This document shows positions 1 to 9,430 of a stretch of DNA of 64,000 nt, piece by piece. The DNA is from Chalciporus piperatus. Its lineage: Eukaryota > Basidiomycota > Agaricomycetes > Boletales > Boletaceae. Every line of letters begins with the position of its first letter. The first letter of the stretch is position 1. A program made the translations under genes and the position numbers. Below the pieces are notes generated by a model. The model saw only the letters and a list, made by a program, of their open reading frames with translations, ran no database searches and was not told the DNA's origin. Location of the stretch: NCBI GenBank assembly GCA_038093975.1, contig JBBPTG010000031.1, positions 1-64,000 of the forward strand, in the 5' to 3' direction.

Positions 1-150
1 TCAAACTCAGTCGATCTGAGTTAATACAACTCTTTAACCACAACCACAACATTGCAATCAGGTGAGCGAGCACAAACTCCCTTTGTGTCTACGCAGTATG
101 CTGCTCTGGTAGTCCATAGCCTTATGGCTTAGGACGACACCAGTTCAACA
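1..150 (+). repeat. 5' LTR of the copia element, partial
   Basis: It ends in TTCAACA, the inverted partner of the TGTTGAA that starts the complete right-hand LTR. About 89 bp of its left end lie outside the window. It differs from the right LTR at three positions in the shared 149-150 bp. Confidence 0.93.
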
Positions 151-162
151 GGTTATGAGCCC
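151..162 (+). other. Putative copia primer-binding site (tRNA-iMet anticodon half)
   Basis: The 12 bases directly after the LTR, ggttatgagccc, are the reverse complement of gggctcataacc. That is the anticodon stem-loop of eukaryotic initiator tRNA-Met, with CAT as anticodon. Drosophila copia is known to prime from the 5' half of initiator tRNA-Met cut in this loop. The match is seen in the sequence; its use as a primer is inferred. Confidence 0.6.
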
Positions 163-415
163 TGCCAGCACACTTGTGCTTGGCATCATCTGAACGCTCT
201 GGATGACGATGCGTCTTCACGCTCTGAATCCATGTGCTTGTACCACCGCGTTCTAGAAGCGTTTTCACGCTCTAGTTTCTGCGCTTAAGGCAAGCGACCA
301 TGGGGTCGCTATGCCGGTACGAATCCAGAAGCTCTGACTGCGCTTTTTCATTCTTTATTGAACGATAAACTTACGCGTTACTCTTCAGATTCGATATTAC
401 CATCCATCTCTCACA

Positions 416-3400
416 ATGTCTTCCTCCACCTCGACCTTCGCCTCCATCCCCACGCTCAACGGCTCGAACTACCTTACTTGGGCCCCCAAGATGCGCGCCT
501 ACCTTATGTCCATCGGAGTCTTTTATACGACTCAGAAGGCAGAAGATGATGGTGATGCCGATTGGTCTAAGAACACGGAGAAGGCAGTCGGTTCTCTCTA
601 CCTGAAGCTCAACGCTTCTCTCCAACGTCGCTGGGAGGAGGAGAACAACGCCAAGGCCCTTTGGGACGCCCTCAAGGACGCCTTCTCCCATCCCACTTTC
701 GCAAACGTTTACGAAGAGTACGACACCTTCGAGAACATCAAGTTCTCTCTTCACGAGTCCCCGGCTGGGACTTTCTCGAAACTCAGGACCGCGTTCCAGA
801 AGTTCGACCAGTACAAGTTCCCTCTCTCGGATCGTTGGCAGATCATGATGACGTTGAGGAAACTGAAAGTACTTCCTTACATGTCGACGTTTTTACAGCT
901 GCTTAACGCGAAGTCCGGAGATTCGTTGAAGGACGTCACGACTACGGAGATCCAGATAACGGGCACGGGCGAAACGGCAGTGAGAACTCCACGCGTCGTC
1001 ACTCGGCCTGGCACCCTTCCTTTTACCCTCGACGAGATTGAGCAAACCGCTCTCGGTGCTTGGTCTCAGCAGAATTCTTCGAAGGCTCCCGCGCCTGCAA
1101 AGCCTGCACAGACTGCTCAGGCGTCCAAGATCTCGGCTGTCAAGCCGAAAGGTCAGGACCCGCAGTTTACGCAGCAGCAGCAGCAGCCGACGAACTCGAA
1201 CAACGGTCAAGGGAACGCCAACTCGAATGGCAAGAAGAAGAAGAAGCGCGGAACTCGTTCCGCAGAAGGACAGGCAAAGAACGAGACTCGGAAGTCTCGT
1301 GCCCATGCCAACGACGCTTCGGCGTCCTTCGCCTTCTCTTCATTCACCACCCCTCCCGTCGTCATCGCACCTGCAGCCACCGTCTTCACCACGCCCGCCG
1401 CCGACCCTCGTCAACTCGCCCACTCCTCTGGTGCTACCCACTACGGGCCACCAGCCTTTCCACAGACCCTGCGCAGCATTGACCTCGCGCACCGCATCCT
1501 GGTCACGCCAACTCCCCAGACGCTTCGTCGTCTCGACAAGGTGGCAAACCCACCTTCGGACACATTGTCTGAGGAACGGCCCAACAAGCGCCTCCATTTA
1601 ATGGAGCGCGTCGACGTTTCGACCCCGTTTGCATCTGTCGTGGAACTCCCTGACGAGGTTCCCATCGCACCTCTCGCTCCGCCCCCTCCTCGTCGCCCTA
1701 CCTTGCGCGAACGTCTCGAAGCACGTTTGCCGGAGACTCCGTCTCCATCACCATCTCCACCACCAACGAATGACCCCATTGTCCGCTTGCCCGGACATTG
1801 TCGGCAGTCTACGTTCGGTGAGATTGACCCTGGCACCTTCGCTCTGCCATTCATTACCACGGTTGCTCCTCTACCGGAAGAGGATATAGTCTCTCTGGGG
1901 GAGGAATACGATATCGACGACTACATTGAGCGTTTTTACGCCGATGATGAAGTCGAGTCGCAACCACTCGATGAGAGGATCGGAGAAGTCTTCCCGGACA
2001 TGGGAGAGTACTTTGACTTCGACTATGATATGACTGAAAGGTCTGTCTATTCACTCTCGCATCTTAGCGATGACAACTCACAACTGCCTTATTCACAGCA
2101 GTATGTAGAGTATATACTGTCATCTGTCTTAGATAGCGAAGTTCCAATGTGTATGTCGATGTTCGATCTCGATCCGTGTGAAGAATGTTTTAAGTTGAGC
2201 GATCCTGACGACATGTCGGATATTTGGCTCCTTGACTCTGGAGCATCGTCTCACTTCACTTACGATATGTCCGATTTTTCGGAATACAAAGAATTTGAAG
2301 TCCCTAGGCAATGTAAGACAGCGAACGGTCCAGCACCTATCATAGGTCAAGGCACTGTCTTAGTTAATTTCAAGGGATCTATCGTCAGATTATCCCCTAC
2401 CATCTATATGCCCACGACGGACATCAAGCTCATTTCTATGGGCACTTTACTCCAAGATCAAGACATCTCTCTACGGTCCGCTGGCAACGGAACACTGATA
2501 GATTTTTGGCATGCCCGTAAAAAGGCTACCATTCTTCAGTTCCATTCGCATCCCGGTTCCACAATGTATTTTATACGTGCCGATGCGGTCAAGACCAAAC
2601 AATTCGCAAATGTGAAGTTATATGCGACAGACTATGATGTTTTACATCGTCGCTTAGGACATGCTTCCAAAGATGTCATACGTGCAGCAAAAAAGCACCT
2701 CAAGGATTTCCCTGCGGTTGAAATACCAGCGGATGATCATGTTTGTCCTGGCTGTCAACTAGGCAAACAACCTAATCGTGCATTCCCGCCTACTCAACGA
2801 CGTGCTACTGAACCGTTTGAACTTGTTCACTCGGATCTCAAGTCGTTTGAAACGGAATCGTACTATAGGAACAAATATATCATCGTTTTTTATGATGATT
2901 TCACTTCAATGTCTTGGATCAAGCCGTTGCGAAACAAAAATGACGCACTGCCTGCTACTCGACAATTTATCAAAATGGTCCAAACGCAATGGAAAAGCCA
3001 AGTAAAAGGCTGGATGTCCGATGCTGGAGGAGAATACAAGTCTAAGGCTTTTGACGAAATGCTTCGAAATGAAGGAATTCTCATATATCAAAGCGCCCCA
3101 CACACTCCTCAGCAGAACGGCAGAGCTGAACGGCATATCCGTACGCTCATGGACAAGGCACAAGCGATGCGTCTTCACGCTTGCTTACCATCATCCTTCT
3201 GGGAATTCGCAGTTCAACATGCTCGGTATCTCCATAATAGAATCCCTAACAGGAGACTTAACTGGAAAACACCATTAGAGCTACTAACTGGCGAACTTTC
3301 ATCTCTCAATCACGTTCGCGTATTCGGATGTGGTGCCTATGTGCATCTTCCCGAAGACACTCGTGGTGGAAAGTTGCAACCAAAATCACAGCTAATGGTT

Positions 3401-5680
3401 TATCTGGGAGTTTCTCCTACGAACGAAGCCAATATGCAATTTTTGCGACCTAATAATTCCATCCACACGTCTGCACACGCAGTTTTTGATGAGAATTTAT
3501 TCCCCAAGTGCCCAAATTCAAAACCTCATCGTGCTGTATCCCTACCGAGACGAAGACGTCATCATCAAGAAGATGGAGACGCTAATCAAGAGGATGGAGA
3601 CACTAATCATCCTGATAGTGATCCGGAGGATGAGAACCCCCGTCGCCCAGAGCAACCACGGGTTCCACCCCCTCAACGGCCTGAGGAAATACCCCGCGAT
3701 GATGAATCAGCGGATGATGACGAAGAAGAAGCAGAACTTCCTCCTGCACCAGTCACACCCCCTCGTCGTGTACCGACGAACAATGCTCCACCAGCATTAC
3801 CACCTAAAAGCGACCGTACTAGTCGCAGAGAACGTCCACAACGTGATCGCAAGATCCCGCTTCGACCTGGAAATGTCTATGGCGAACGCGAACATCCCAC
3901 TAAAACCGTAAAGGAAGTGGAACGTCTCTCACGCTGGAAGGAACTCACTGGAGAATCTTCCTCCAAAGTACCAAATATTCCCGGTGGTTTACCATCAACT
4001 CCTGAGCCACCCGCTCCTGAAACAGCATCAGCTGAGGACTCAGAGACGGAGATTGAACGACTAACCCGGGAAGGGGGAGTAGACTTGGCACGTTATTTAT
4101 GTGCTAAAGCTATCAATGATACAGAGGAAAAACCCAATCACCGCGAATGGTCTTTCAGAGACATTCAGCGATTACCATCCGACGAACAGAAGCTTTGGCG
4201 TGAGGCATGCATGAAAGAATTGCAAATGCTCAAGGAACGCAAAGTGTATGAAGTAGTCGACAGACCTAAAAATCGGAAAGTCATTAAAAACCGATGGGTC
4301 TTTGACGTCAAAACCGACGGTCGTAAACGCGCCAGATTGGTTGCGAAGGGATTTTCCCAGATCGAAGGAATTGATTACGATGAGATCTTCTCTCCAGTTG
4401 TCCGATTTGAGACAGTGCGAATGATGCTTGCACTCGCCGCTCTAGAAGATTGGCACATCACTGGACTAGATGTGCGTTCCGCATATCTATATGGTCCCCT
4501 GGAAGAAGAAATCTATATGGAATTTCCAGAAGGTTTTGCCACACCTGAGTTAGCCGGCAAAGTTCTCAAACTTCGACGCGCACTATACGGCCTTAAACAA
4601 GCTGGTATTACATGGTGGCGCGAATTAAAGAAGTCTATGGAGGAACTAGGCTTTAAAAAGATTTACTCAGACGCAGGCATTTATGTCTACACACGCGGCA
4701 AAGTCTATGTCGTTGTTTACGTGGATGACGCCTTCTTTTGCGGTCCCAACAAGCTTGAGATTGATCAACTCAAAGCAAAGTTTATGAAACGATGGGAATG
4801 CCGCGATCTCGGTGAGACAAATGAATTTCTCCGCATGAGAATTCGTCGAGACCGATCCAAACGCTTGATCTTTGTTGATCAATGCGATTACCTTGATAAG
4901 GTGGTTGAACGTTGCGGTATGCAAGATGCAAAACCAGCACGCACCCCTTTGCCTCAGGGATATTATCCGATCAAAAACACACAAGATGTTGACCCTGTGT
5001 TACGGACGCGTTTCCAAGTGGTCATCGGATCCCTACTCTACATCATGCTCGGCACACGCCCGGACATAGCCTACGCAGTTACTCAACTTGCGAGACAATC
5101 GGCAAATCCGACTCAAGAGCATCTTGATAAAGCACTCTATATCGTGAAGTACCTAAAGGGAACACGGGACTATGCTCTCGTATACGATGGAAAGAGTGGT
5201 TCTGGTTTAATCGGACTCTCTGACTCTGATCTCGGAGCTGATCCAGAACGTTCACGCTCGCAGACAGGATATTTCCTGAAACTCGCGAATGCAGCTTTCA
5301 TGTGGAATTCGCATCTCCAAAAGAATACAGCGAACAGCACCACTGAAGCTGAGTACATTGCTTTGTCTAATTGCTGCAACCAAATCATTGGTGTAAAGCA
5401 AATGCTGAGTGAATTGGGATATAATCTCAAACCCGTTCCTCTCTGTGGCGACAATCAGGGATCGATATTTTTATCGCAAAATCCCGTCAATCAGAAAAAG
5501 CATAGACATATACGTATTGCTTATCACACGATTCGTGATGCAATCGAGGAAAAGCACGTTGAACTTTTCTACATCGAAGGAAATGAAAATCCTGCAGATA
5601 TCTTTACGAAGAATCTGGGTTATATCAAATTCGAGAAGTTCCGTTCACTCCTTGGTTTGGTGATACATCGCGCCGATTAG
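416..5680 (+). CDS. Copia Gag-Pol polyprotein (1754 aa, intact)
   Basis: The protein encodes all retrotransposition functions in one frame. Residues 1 to about 250 are a copia-type Gag. Residues 270-290 are a lysine/arginine-rich patch, followed by a long proline-rich and then acidic linker. The protease DSGAS motif is at about 607. The integrase has its zinc-binding HHCC region at about 744-780 and catalytic D807, D869 and E905. The reverse transcriptase carries YVDD at about 1435-1438, and copia RNase H follows at about 1580-1720. No CCHC zinc knuckle is visible in Gag, which is unusual. The ATG at 416 is the first in frame and lies 265 nt after the LTR. Upstream, 151-415 is an untranslated leader. 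Single-frame expression means that the Gag:Pol ratio must be set by processing or splicing. Confidence 0.95.
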   Translation: MSSSTSTFASIPTLNGSNYLTWAPKMRAYLMSIGVFYTTQKAEDDGDADWSKNTEKAVGSLYLKLNASLQRRWEEENNAKALWDALKDAFSHPTFANVYEEYDTFENIKFSLHESPAGTFSKLRTAFQKFDQYKFPLSDRWQIMMTLRKLKVLPYMSTFLQLLNAKSGDSLKDVTTTEIQITGTGETAVRTPRVVTRPGTLPFTLDEIEQTALGAWSQQNSSKAPAPAKPAQTAQASKISAVKPKGQDPQFTQQQQQPTNSNNGQGNANSNGKKKKKRGTRSAEGQAKNETRKSRAHANDASASFAFSSFTTPPVVIAPAATVFTTPAADPRQLAHSSGATHYGPPAFPQTLRSIDLAHRILVTPTPQTLRRLDKVANPPSDTLSEERPNKRLHLMERVDVSTPFASVVELPDEVPIAPLAPPPPRRPTLRERLEARLPETPSPSPSPPPTNDPIVRLPGHCRQSTFGEIDPGTFALPFITTVAPLPEEDIVSLGEEYDIDDYIERFYADDEVESQPLDERIGEVFPDMGEYFDFDYDMTERSVYSLSHLSDDNSQLPYSQQYVEYILSSVLDSEVPMCMSMFDLDPCEECFKLSDPDDMSDIWLLDSGASSHFTYDMSDFSEYKEFEVPRQCKTANGPAPIIGQGTVLVNFKGSIVRLSPTIYMPTTDIKLISMGTLLQDQDISLRSAGNGTLIDFWHARKKATILQFHSHPGSTMYFIRADAVKTKQFANVKLYATDYDVLHRRLGHASKDVIRAAKKHLKDFPAVEIPADDHVCPGCQLGKQPNRAFPPTQRRATEPFELVHSDLKSFETESYYRNKYIIVFYDDFTSMSWIKPLRNKNDALPATRQFIKMVQTQWKSQVKGWMSDAGGEYKSKAFDEMLRNEGILIYQSAPHTPQQNGRAERHIRTLMDKAQAMRLHACLPSSFWEFAVQHARYLHNRIPNRRLNWKTPLELLTGELSSLNHVRVFGCGAYVHLPEDTRGGKLQPKSQLMVYLGVSPTNEANMQFLRPNNSIHTSAHAVFDENLFPKCPNSKPHRAVSLPRRRRHHQEDGDANQEDGDTNHPDSDPEDENPRRPEQPRVPPPQRPEEIPRDDESADDDEEEAELPPAPVTPPRRVPTNNAPPALPPKSDRTSRRERPQRDRKIPLRPGNVYGEREHPTKTVKEVERLSRWKELTGESSSKVPNIPGGLPSTPEPPAPETASAEDSETEIERLTREGGVDLARYLCAKAINDTEEKPNHREWSFRDIQRLPSDEQKLWREACMKELQMLKERKVYEVVDRPKNRKVIKNRWVFDVKTDGRKRARLVAKGFSQIEGIDYDEIFSPVVRFETVRMMLALAALEDWHITGLDVRSAYLYGPLEEEIYMEFPEGFATPELAGKVLKLRRALYGLKQAGITWWRELKKSMEELGFKKIYSDAGIYVYTRGKVYVVVYVDDAFFCGPNKLEIDQLKAKFMKRWECRDLGETNEFLRMRIRRDRSKRLIFVDQCDYLDKVVERCGMQDAKPARTPLPQGYYPIKNTQDVDPVLRTRFQVVIGSLLYIMLGTRPDIAYAVTQLARQSANPTQEHLDKALYIVKYLKGTRDYALVYDGKSGSGLIGLSDSDLGADPERSRSQTGYFLKLANAAFMWNSHLQKNTANSTTEAEYIALSNCCNQIIGVKQMLSELGYNLKPVPLCGDNQGSIFLSQNPVNQKKHRHIRIAYHTIRDAIEEKHVELFYIEGNENPADIFTKNLGYIKFEKFRSLLGLVIHRAD

Positions 5681-5739
5681 TTTGTGCGCATGAATATACA
5701 TTCTTACTATGCTCGCATATACTAGCGTACACTAAGCAT

Positions 5740-5746
5740 GGGGGAG
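5740..5746 (+). other. Copia polypurine tract
   Basis: The purine run gggggag abuts the first base of the 3' LTR, the expected position for the plus-strand primer of LTR elements. Confidence 0.75.
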
Positions 5747-5985
5747 TGTTGAACGTATTACGCTCATAGTGTATAGTTCACTACGTTTCCATAAACGATA
5801 GTTGATTAGGTAATCACCACTGTACACTTATATATTCAAACTCAGTCGATCTGAGTTAATACAACTCTTTAACCACAACCACAACGTTGCAATCAGGTGA
5901 GCGAGCACAAACTCCCTTTGTGTCTACGCAGTATGCTGCTCTGGTAGACCATAGCCTTATGGCTTAGGACAACACCAGTTCAACA
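5747..5985 (+). repeat. 3' LTR of the copia element (239 bp)
   Basis: It begins TGTTGAA and ends TTCAACA, a 7-bp terminal inverted pair. Positions 5837-5985 repeat 1-150 almost exactly. Its left 90 bp are unique in the window because the matching part of the 5' LTR is cut off. Confidence 0.95.
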
Positions 5986-7139
5986 ATGTTATCTGGTGCC
6001 GCTTGTGCGGGGGGTGGTGCCATGGGGCCATCTATCATGTCGGGTATCATATGGACTGGGTTAGACACGTTTGGGGCCGCTCCGGCCATCAATGAGGTCT
6101 GATGGTCTCCCGTGGTCGTAGCGTGGGGAGTCGCTTCGCCGGGGTTGGGTAGGGCGATGGTTCTGGGCGTTGGCGTCGGGGTGAGGTCCCTGAAGGGGTC
6201 TGGGGACGCAGGGGGGACAGCTTGGGAGGGGGGTAAAGGAGTGGTTGGGGCGCCTGGTGATAGATCCATGGCTTCGTCTGGGGGAGCTATTGGGGTAAAG
6301 CGGTTCGTCGTTCTGGTCTGCCTTCGACGTTTCTGGGTGGCTACGTTTTGTTAGTACGTGTGTGGGGTGATTGCGGATAGAGTTACCAGGTGCGTCTAGG
6401 TTCTGGGAGTTGGCAGGGATGGATTGCTTTCCGGTCTTAGCTATTTCTTTAGAGATTGCCATGGGGCGTCCTGAGGTAGAGAGGCGGTTTTGCGGTCGCT
6501 TTTATGTTCCGCTGTCTTTTCCAGGGTCGATAGGTCGTGTTGGCTGATCGTATTTGGGAGGGCGTTGGGCGTTGGGCTTTTGATATTTTTGTGTTAGTGT
6601 TGCTGCGGCGGAGGCAGTTTTCGCTTTTTGTTGGCCATGAGGTTTCGTTGGCATCGTTGTGTCCTGGTCTAGTGGTTTTTTGGGGGGTAGCATGTCCGGT
6701 GGTATTTCCTAACTATTCAGTTCGTCAGTTTGTTCGTTTTCTGGGCGTTGATACTTTTCTTTATGGGGGTTTCCTTTTGTTTTTTATAGGACCGAGAGTT
6801 CCGGTTCTTGGGGGTGAACGTTTCCTCGTGTTGGTTCGTTCTCCGAGTTCGGTTTTTGGTAGGTGTTCCTTTTGGTTCGTCTTCTTTTTGGTCGGTTCGG
6901 CCGTTTGTAGGTTTTAGTTTGTCTCTTGGGGGCGGCTGGTAGCTGCTCGACGTCTTTTGTCGAGCATCCTTGCTCACGTTGTACCGTGGGAAGAAACGAC
7001 CATGGTAGTGGTTCGAGTCCAAGGAGCCCCCGGCCGCAATTTCAAAAGTACTTCGATTGGTGAGTTTGCTAGTGTAAATACCTGTGGAAAAGATGTCGCT
7101 GACTGCCATAACCTCTGACCCCTCTTCTTTCAGCTTCAA
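5986..7139 (-). pseudogene. Decayed minus-strand proline/lysine-rich reading frame, interrupted by copia
   Basis: Several minus-strand frames run end to end with no clean start. A lysine/threonine-rich stretch occupies 7139-6717. A stretch at 6693-6502 continues in the same frame past a single stop into 6462-6061. The reading then shifts to another frame that stays open from about 6340 through the LTR junction to 5964. The composition is low-complexity (Pro, Thr, Lys, Gln). The piece ends exactly at the copia LTR, so the insertion cut an already damaged or damaging gene. I recognise no domain. It could be the ORF1/Gag-like part of an older retroelement, but that is a guess. Confidence 0.35.
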
Positions 7140-7212
7140 TCAATCCCTCCCCACGCAATCGTAAGAAACCTTTTCTCCCCGGTTTGAGATCACCAGTACG
7201 ACAATATTGATC

Positions 7213-8530
7213 ATGGTAAACCAGTCTTCGTCCCTCGACACCGTGTACTCCAAGTACTCTAAATCGAACTACGGGGCTTCAGAGCAGGAAATACCTTCGA
7301 TTCGTGAGATCATCACCCAGAGAGAGCAGCAGGCCCACGAGATCGGCACCATCATACAGAGAGCGGAGACGATCGTCCATCGTCTCCGTGAGAGGCGCGA
7401 TGAGGTCGTTTGTTCGATGACGATGCACAAGAGCTTCGTATCGCGTATTCGACGTCTTCCTATCGATGTCCTCCGCGAAATTTTCATGCAATGTTTGCCC
7501 GATGACCGACATATCTCGCCAGCTGAACATACAGTGCCTTTGCTGCTGACACAGGTCTGTAGGCATTGGCGAGAGGTTGCGCTGGATACACCTAGACTGT
7601 GGCGCTCTCTGCGAGTCTTCTCCTGGGATCTGGAGAAACAGGGTGTCCCCTACTACGAATCTTGGATCAAAAATGCAAGGCTCTGTCCTCTTAGGCTCCA
7701 TCTAGAGATGGGGACCAACAGTCAAGACAACACATCATTGATCAACCTCTCACGACGTTACACCGATCGATGCATGGACCTTGCCGTTCGCTTCCGCAGC
7801 ACCTGCGATCTGCGTCGGTTGCTGGGGGACGTCCCTATTCTAGAACGCTTCTCTCTTGAGGGATATATGTCTACTGCCGGAGGAAACATCGATCGTTCAA
7901 CCACACCCTCGCCTTCACACTCTCATTATTGACTCCCCTGCTTTCCCCGTGAATGTTTCGACTAGGTTCAATCCAGGATGGGAAAACCTCACGCATCTTG
8001 TGGTGAATCGAGGATACGGCCCGAGTAGCAGTGTTTTTAATGAAAGTCGGATGTTCTCCACGCTCCTCCAAATATGTCCCAACCTCGATCATCTTATCTT
8101 CTCCCCCATTCAGCTCAACCAACGCGACAACCAAGTCTCGCTTAACCATCCGAAACTCCGTGTGCTGGGCATAATGAAGCTCCGAGGCAACTCTGGTCCG
8201 CCGCTTCAGGACACGTTCACATTCCCCAACTTGCGCCGTCTTCCGAATATTCTGTCGATTAGGAGTTCCGCTGTAACTCTGCACGGCGTTGGAATGGGAA
8301 GGATCACCATGTCAGACTGCATCAGCCTGCCGAGAAACTCGAAACTTTTCGTGCCCGTTTTTCTTTATGGCTAGAGCATCAGGTAATTCCCTTATTTGTG
8401 AAGAGTCAACCAATCAGAGCTCACAAATCATGCCAAAAGACTCGTCAAAAGCGTTACGTGACTATGCTGCTCGACCGATGTGGCATCTGCAAAGCAGACG
8501 AGTAACGTTATCGCTTGACGACTCTTGAAG
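7213..8530 (+). pseudogene. F-box/LRR-like gene with frameshifts
   Basis: The first frame, from ATG 7213 to 7932, has an N-terminal coiled coil and then the agaricomycete F-box pattern. RRLPIDVLREIFMQCLP begins at about residue 80, followed by LLTQVCRHWREVALDTPRLW. The sequence continues convincingly in a second frame from about 7890 to 8374 (LRR-like, with THLVV, LRVLGIM and FPNLRRL). A third frame from about 8289 to 8528 may carry the tail. No splice pair that I can find joins the first two frames, so single-base damage near 7890 and again near 8240-8290 is the simplest reading. F-box proteins recruit substrates to SCF ubiquitin ligases, and agaricomycetes carry large, fast-decaying families of them. 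Confidence 0.7.
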
Positions 8531-8962
8531 CCTACACGGTGTGACGACCGCGATATCATTACGATATTTTTTTTGAATGATATAACCCCGATATCGTGAG
8601 CTTATGGCACTGACAACTTCTGCGTGATAGCACTCGGTCATCGAGTGCATATATCATACAGATATCTGTCACTGATATTGTAATGAGCTCTCCAGCAAAG
8701 CATCAGCATGATATTGTTGAAATTTTGTTCGACTACTATCTCATACCTCGGGCGACGAGGTTACACATTCTCTCGAGCAAGGCAATTGGGACTCAGAATG
8801 AGATGTAGTAAAAGATAGTTGAATTGCATGCCAATCCAAGGTATGTACAAGGGTTCTAAGTACTGGTAGCTATCCACGGCATACCACTAGGGTCCAGAGG
8901 GACGAGGATGCGGGATTATTGGGTTTGTGGTTGCGGGAACGGAGTGGGGGTGGTGTGGGATG
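8531..8962. other. AT-rich spacer without a gene
   Basis: The stretch has many gatat/atatc words and no frame worth calling. A G-rich run (ggagtgggggtggtgtggga) immediately precedes the gypsy LTR. Confidence 0.6.
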
Positions 8963-9417
8963 TGTTATAGTATTTAAAAACTTTTCAAACTTTTGCCTAC
9001 AACGGTATTCGAACTATGGACTTTGTCTACAACTTAGGGGTCAAGCCGGATTCATCTTAATCCGCTCCGGTAGTCCCTGTAGCATTACATAAACTATTAC
9101 ATAATCAGGTCACGTGACAAAGATCCAGACTTAGATGAGTCAGCAATGATGTCATGGTCTAGACCCTAATCCGTGCCTGGTACCTTTTCTTATCCTCGTA
9201 CCCTTTACCTTATTTATCTTTCCCTTTGTGTTTTCCTTATTCGGCTGTTGGTCTGTGCGCACTTCTCAATAGTATATAAGTAGCCCTGTACTTATCACAG
9301 ACCCCAGTCTAATCCATTTGTTGCTTCACCGCAATTAAGTTTTAGCACTCAGCATACTTCTTCGCAAAGGCTTAGTGTTGCCTTAAGTCCCCGCCGTGTT
9401 TTGACTCTGTCATAACA
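8963..9417 (+). repeat. 5' LTR of the gypsy element (455 bp)
   Basis: It begins TGTTATAG and ends CATAACA, giving the TGTTAT/ATAACA inverted ends. It contains a palindromic gtcacgtgac (9109-9118), a tgagtca AP-1/Gcn4-type site (9136-9142), a TATA box (9273-9280) and the putative RNA start at about 9306. Confidence 0.95.
9273..9316 (+). promoter_or_regulatory. Gypsy core promoter and self-primer region (start of R)
   Basis: TATATAAG at 9273-9280 lies 33 nt upstream of agtctaatcca (9306-9316). The spacing suits transcription starting at or just before 9306. That 11-mer is the exact reverse complement of the primer-binding site at 9420-9430. The same TATA-to-11-mer block is conserved in the 3' LTR (11-mer at 15446-15456). 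Confidence 0.6.
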
Positions 9418-9419
9418 CT

Positions 9420-9430
9420 TGGATTAGACT
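9420..9430 (+). other. Gypsy primer-binding site of the self-priming type
   Basis: tggattagact starts 2 nt after the LTR end. It does not continue like the 3' end of a tRNA (no T-arm complement follows). It is perfectly complementary to 9306-9316 at the predicted 5' end of the element RNA. Fission yeast Tf1 and the sushi elements use an 11-nt self-complementarity of the same kind. Confidence 0.65.

Larger units (their letters stand above)
1..5985 (+). mobile_element. Ty1/copia LTR retrotransposon, 5' end cut by the window edge
   Basis: One long gag-pol frame with the copia order protease, integrase, reverse transcriptase, RNase H lies between two copies of the same LTR. The left copy (1-150) matches positions 5837-5985 of the right copy with three mismatches that I can count, so the insertion looks young. 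A primer-binding-like site follows the left LTR and a purine run precedes the right one. The reading frame has no internal stop, so the element is probably competent or recently so. The target duplication cannot be checked because the left junction lies outside the window. The right LTR ends inside a decayed minus-strand reading frame, which the element therefore interrupted. Confidence 0.95.

Noticed and set aside
7001..7030. Perfect B-box sequence ggttcgagtcc suggesting a tRNA gene
   Set aside because: The flanking bases do not form a T-stem, and no A-box or acceptor partner lies at the right distance.
5986..7139. Intact gene on the minus strand
   Set aside because: At least one stop and one frame change interrupt the reading, and no domain is recognisable, so it is listed as decayed.
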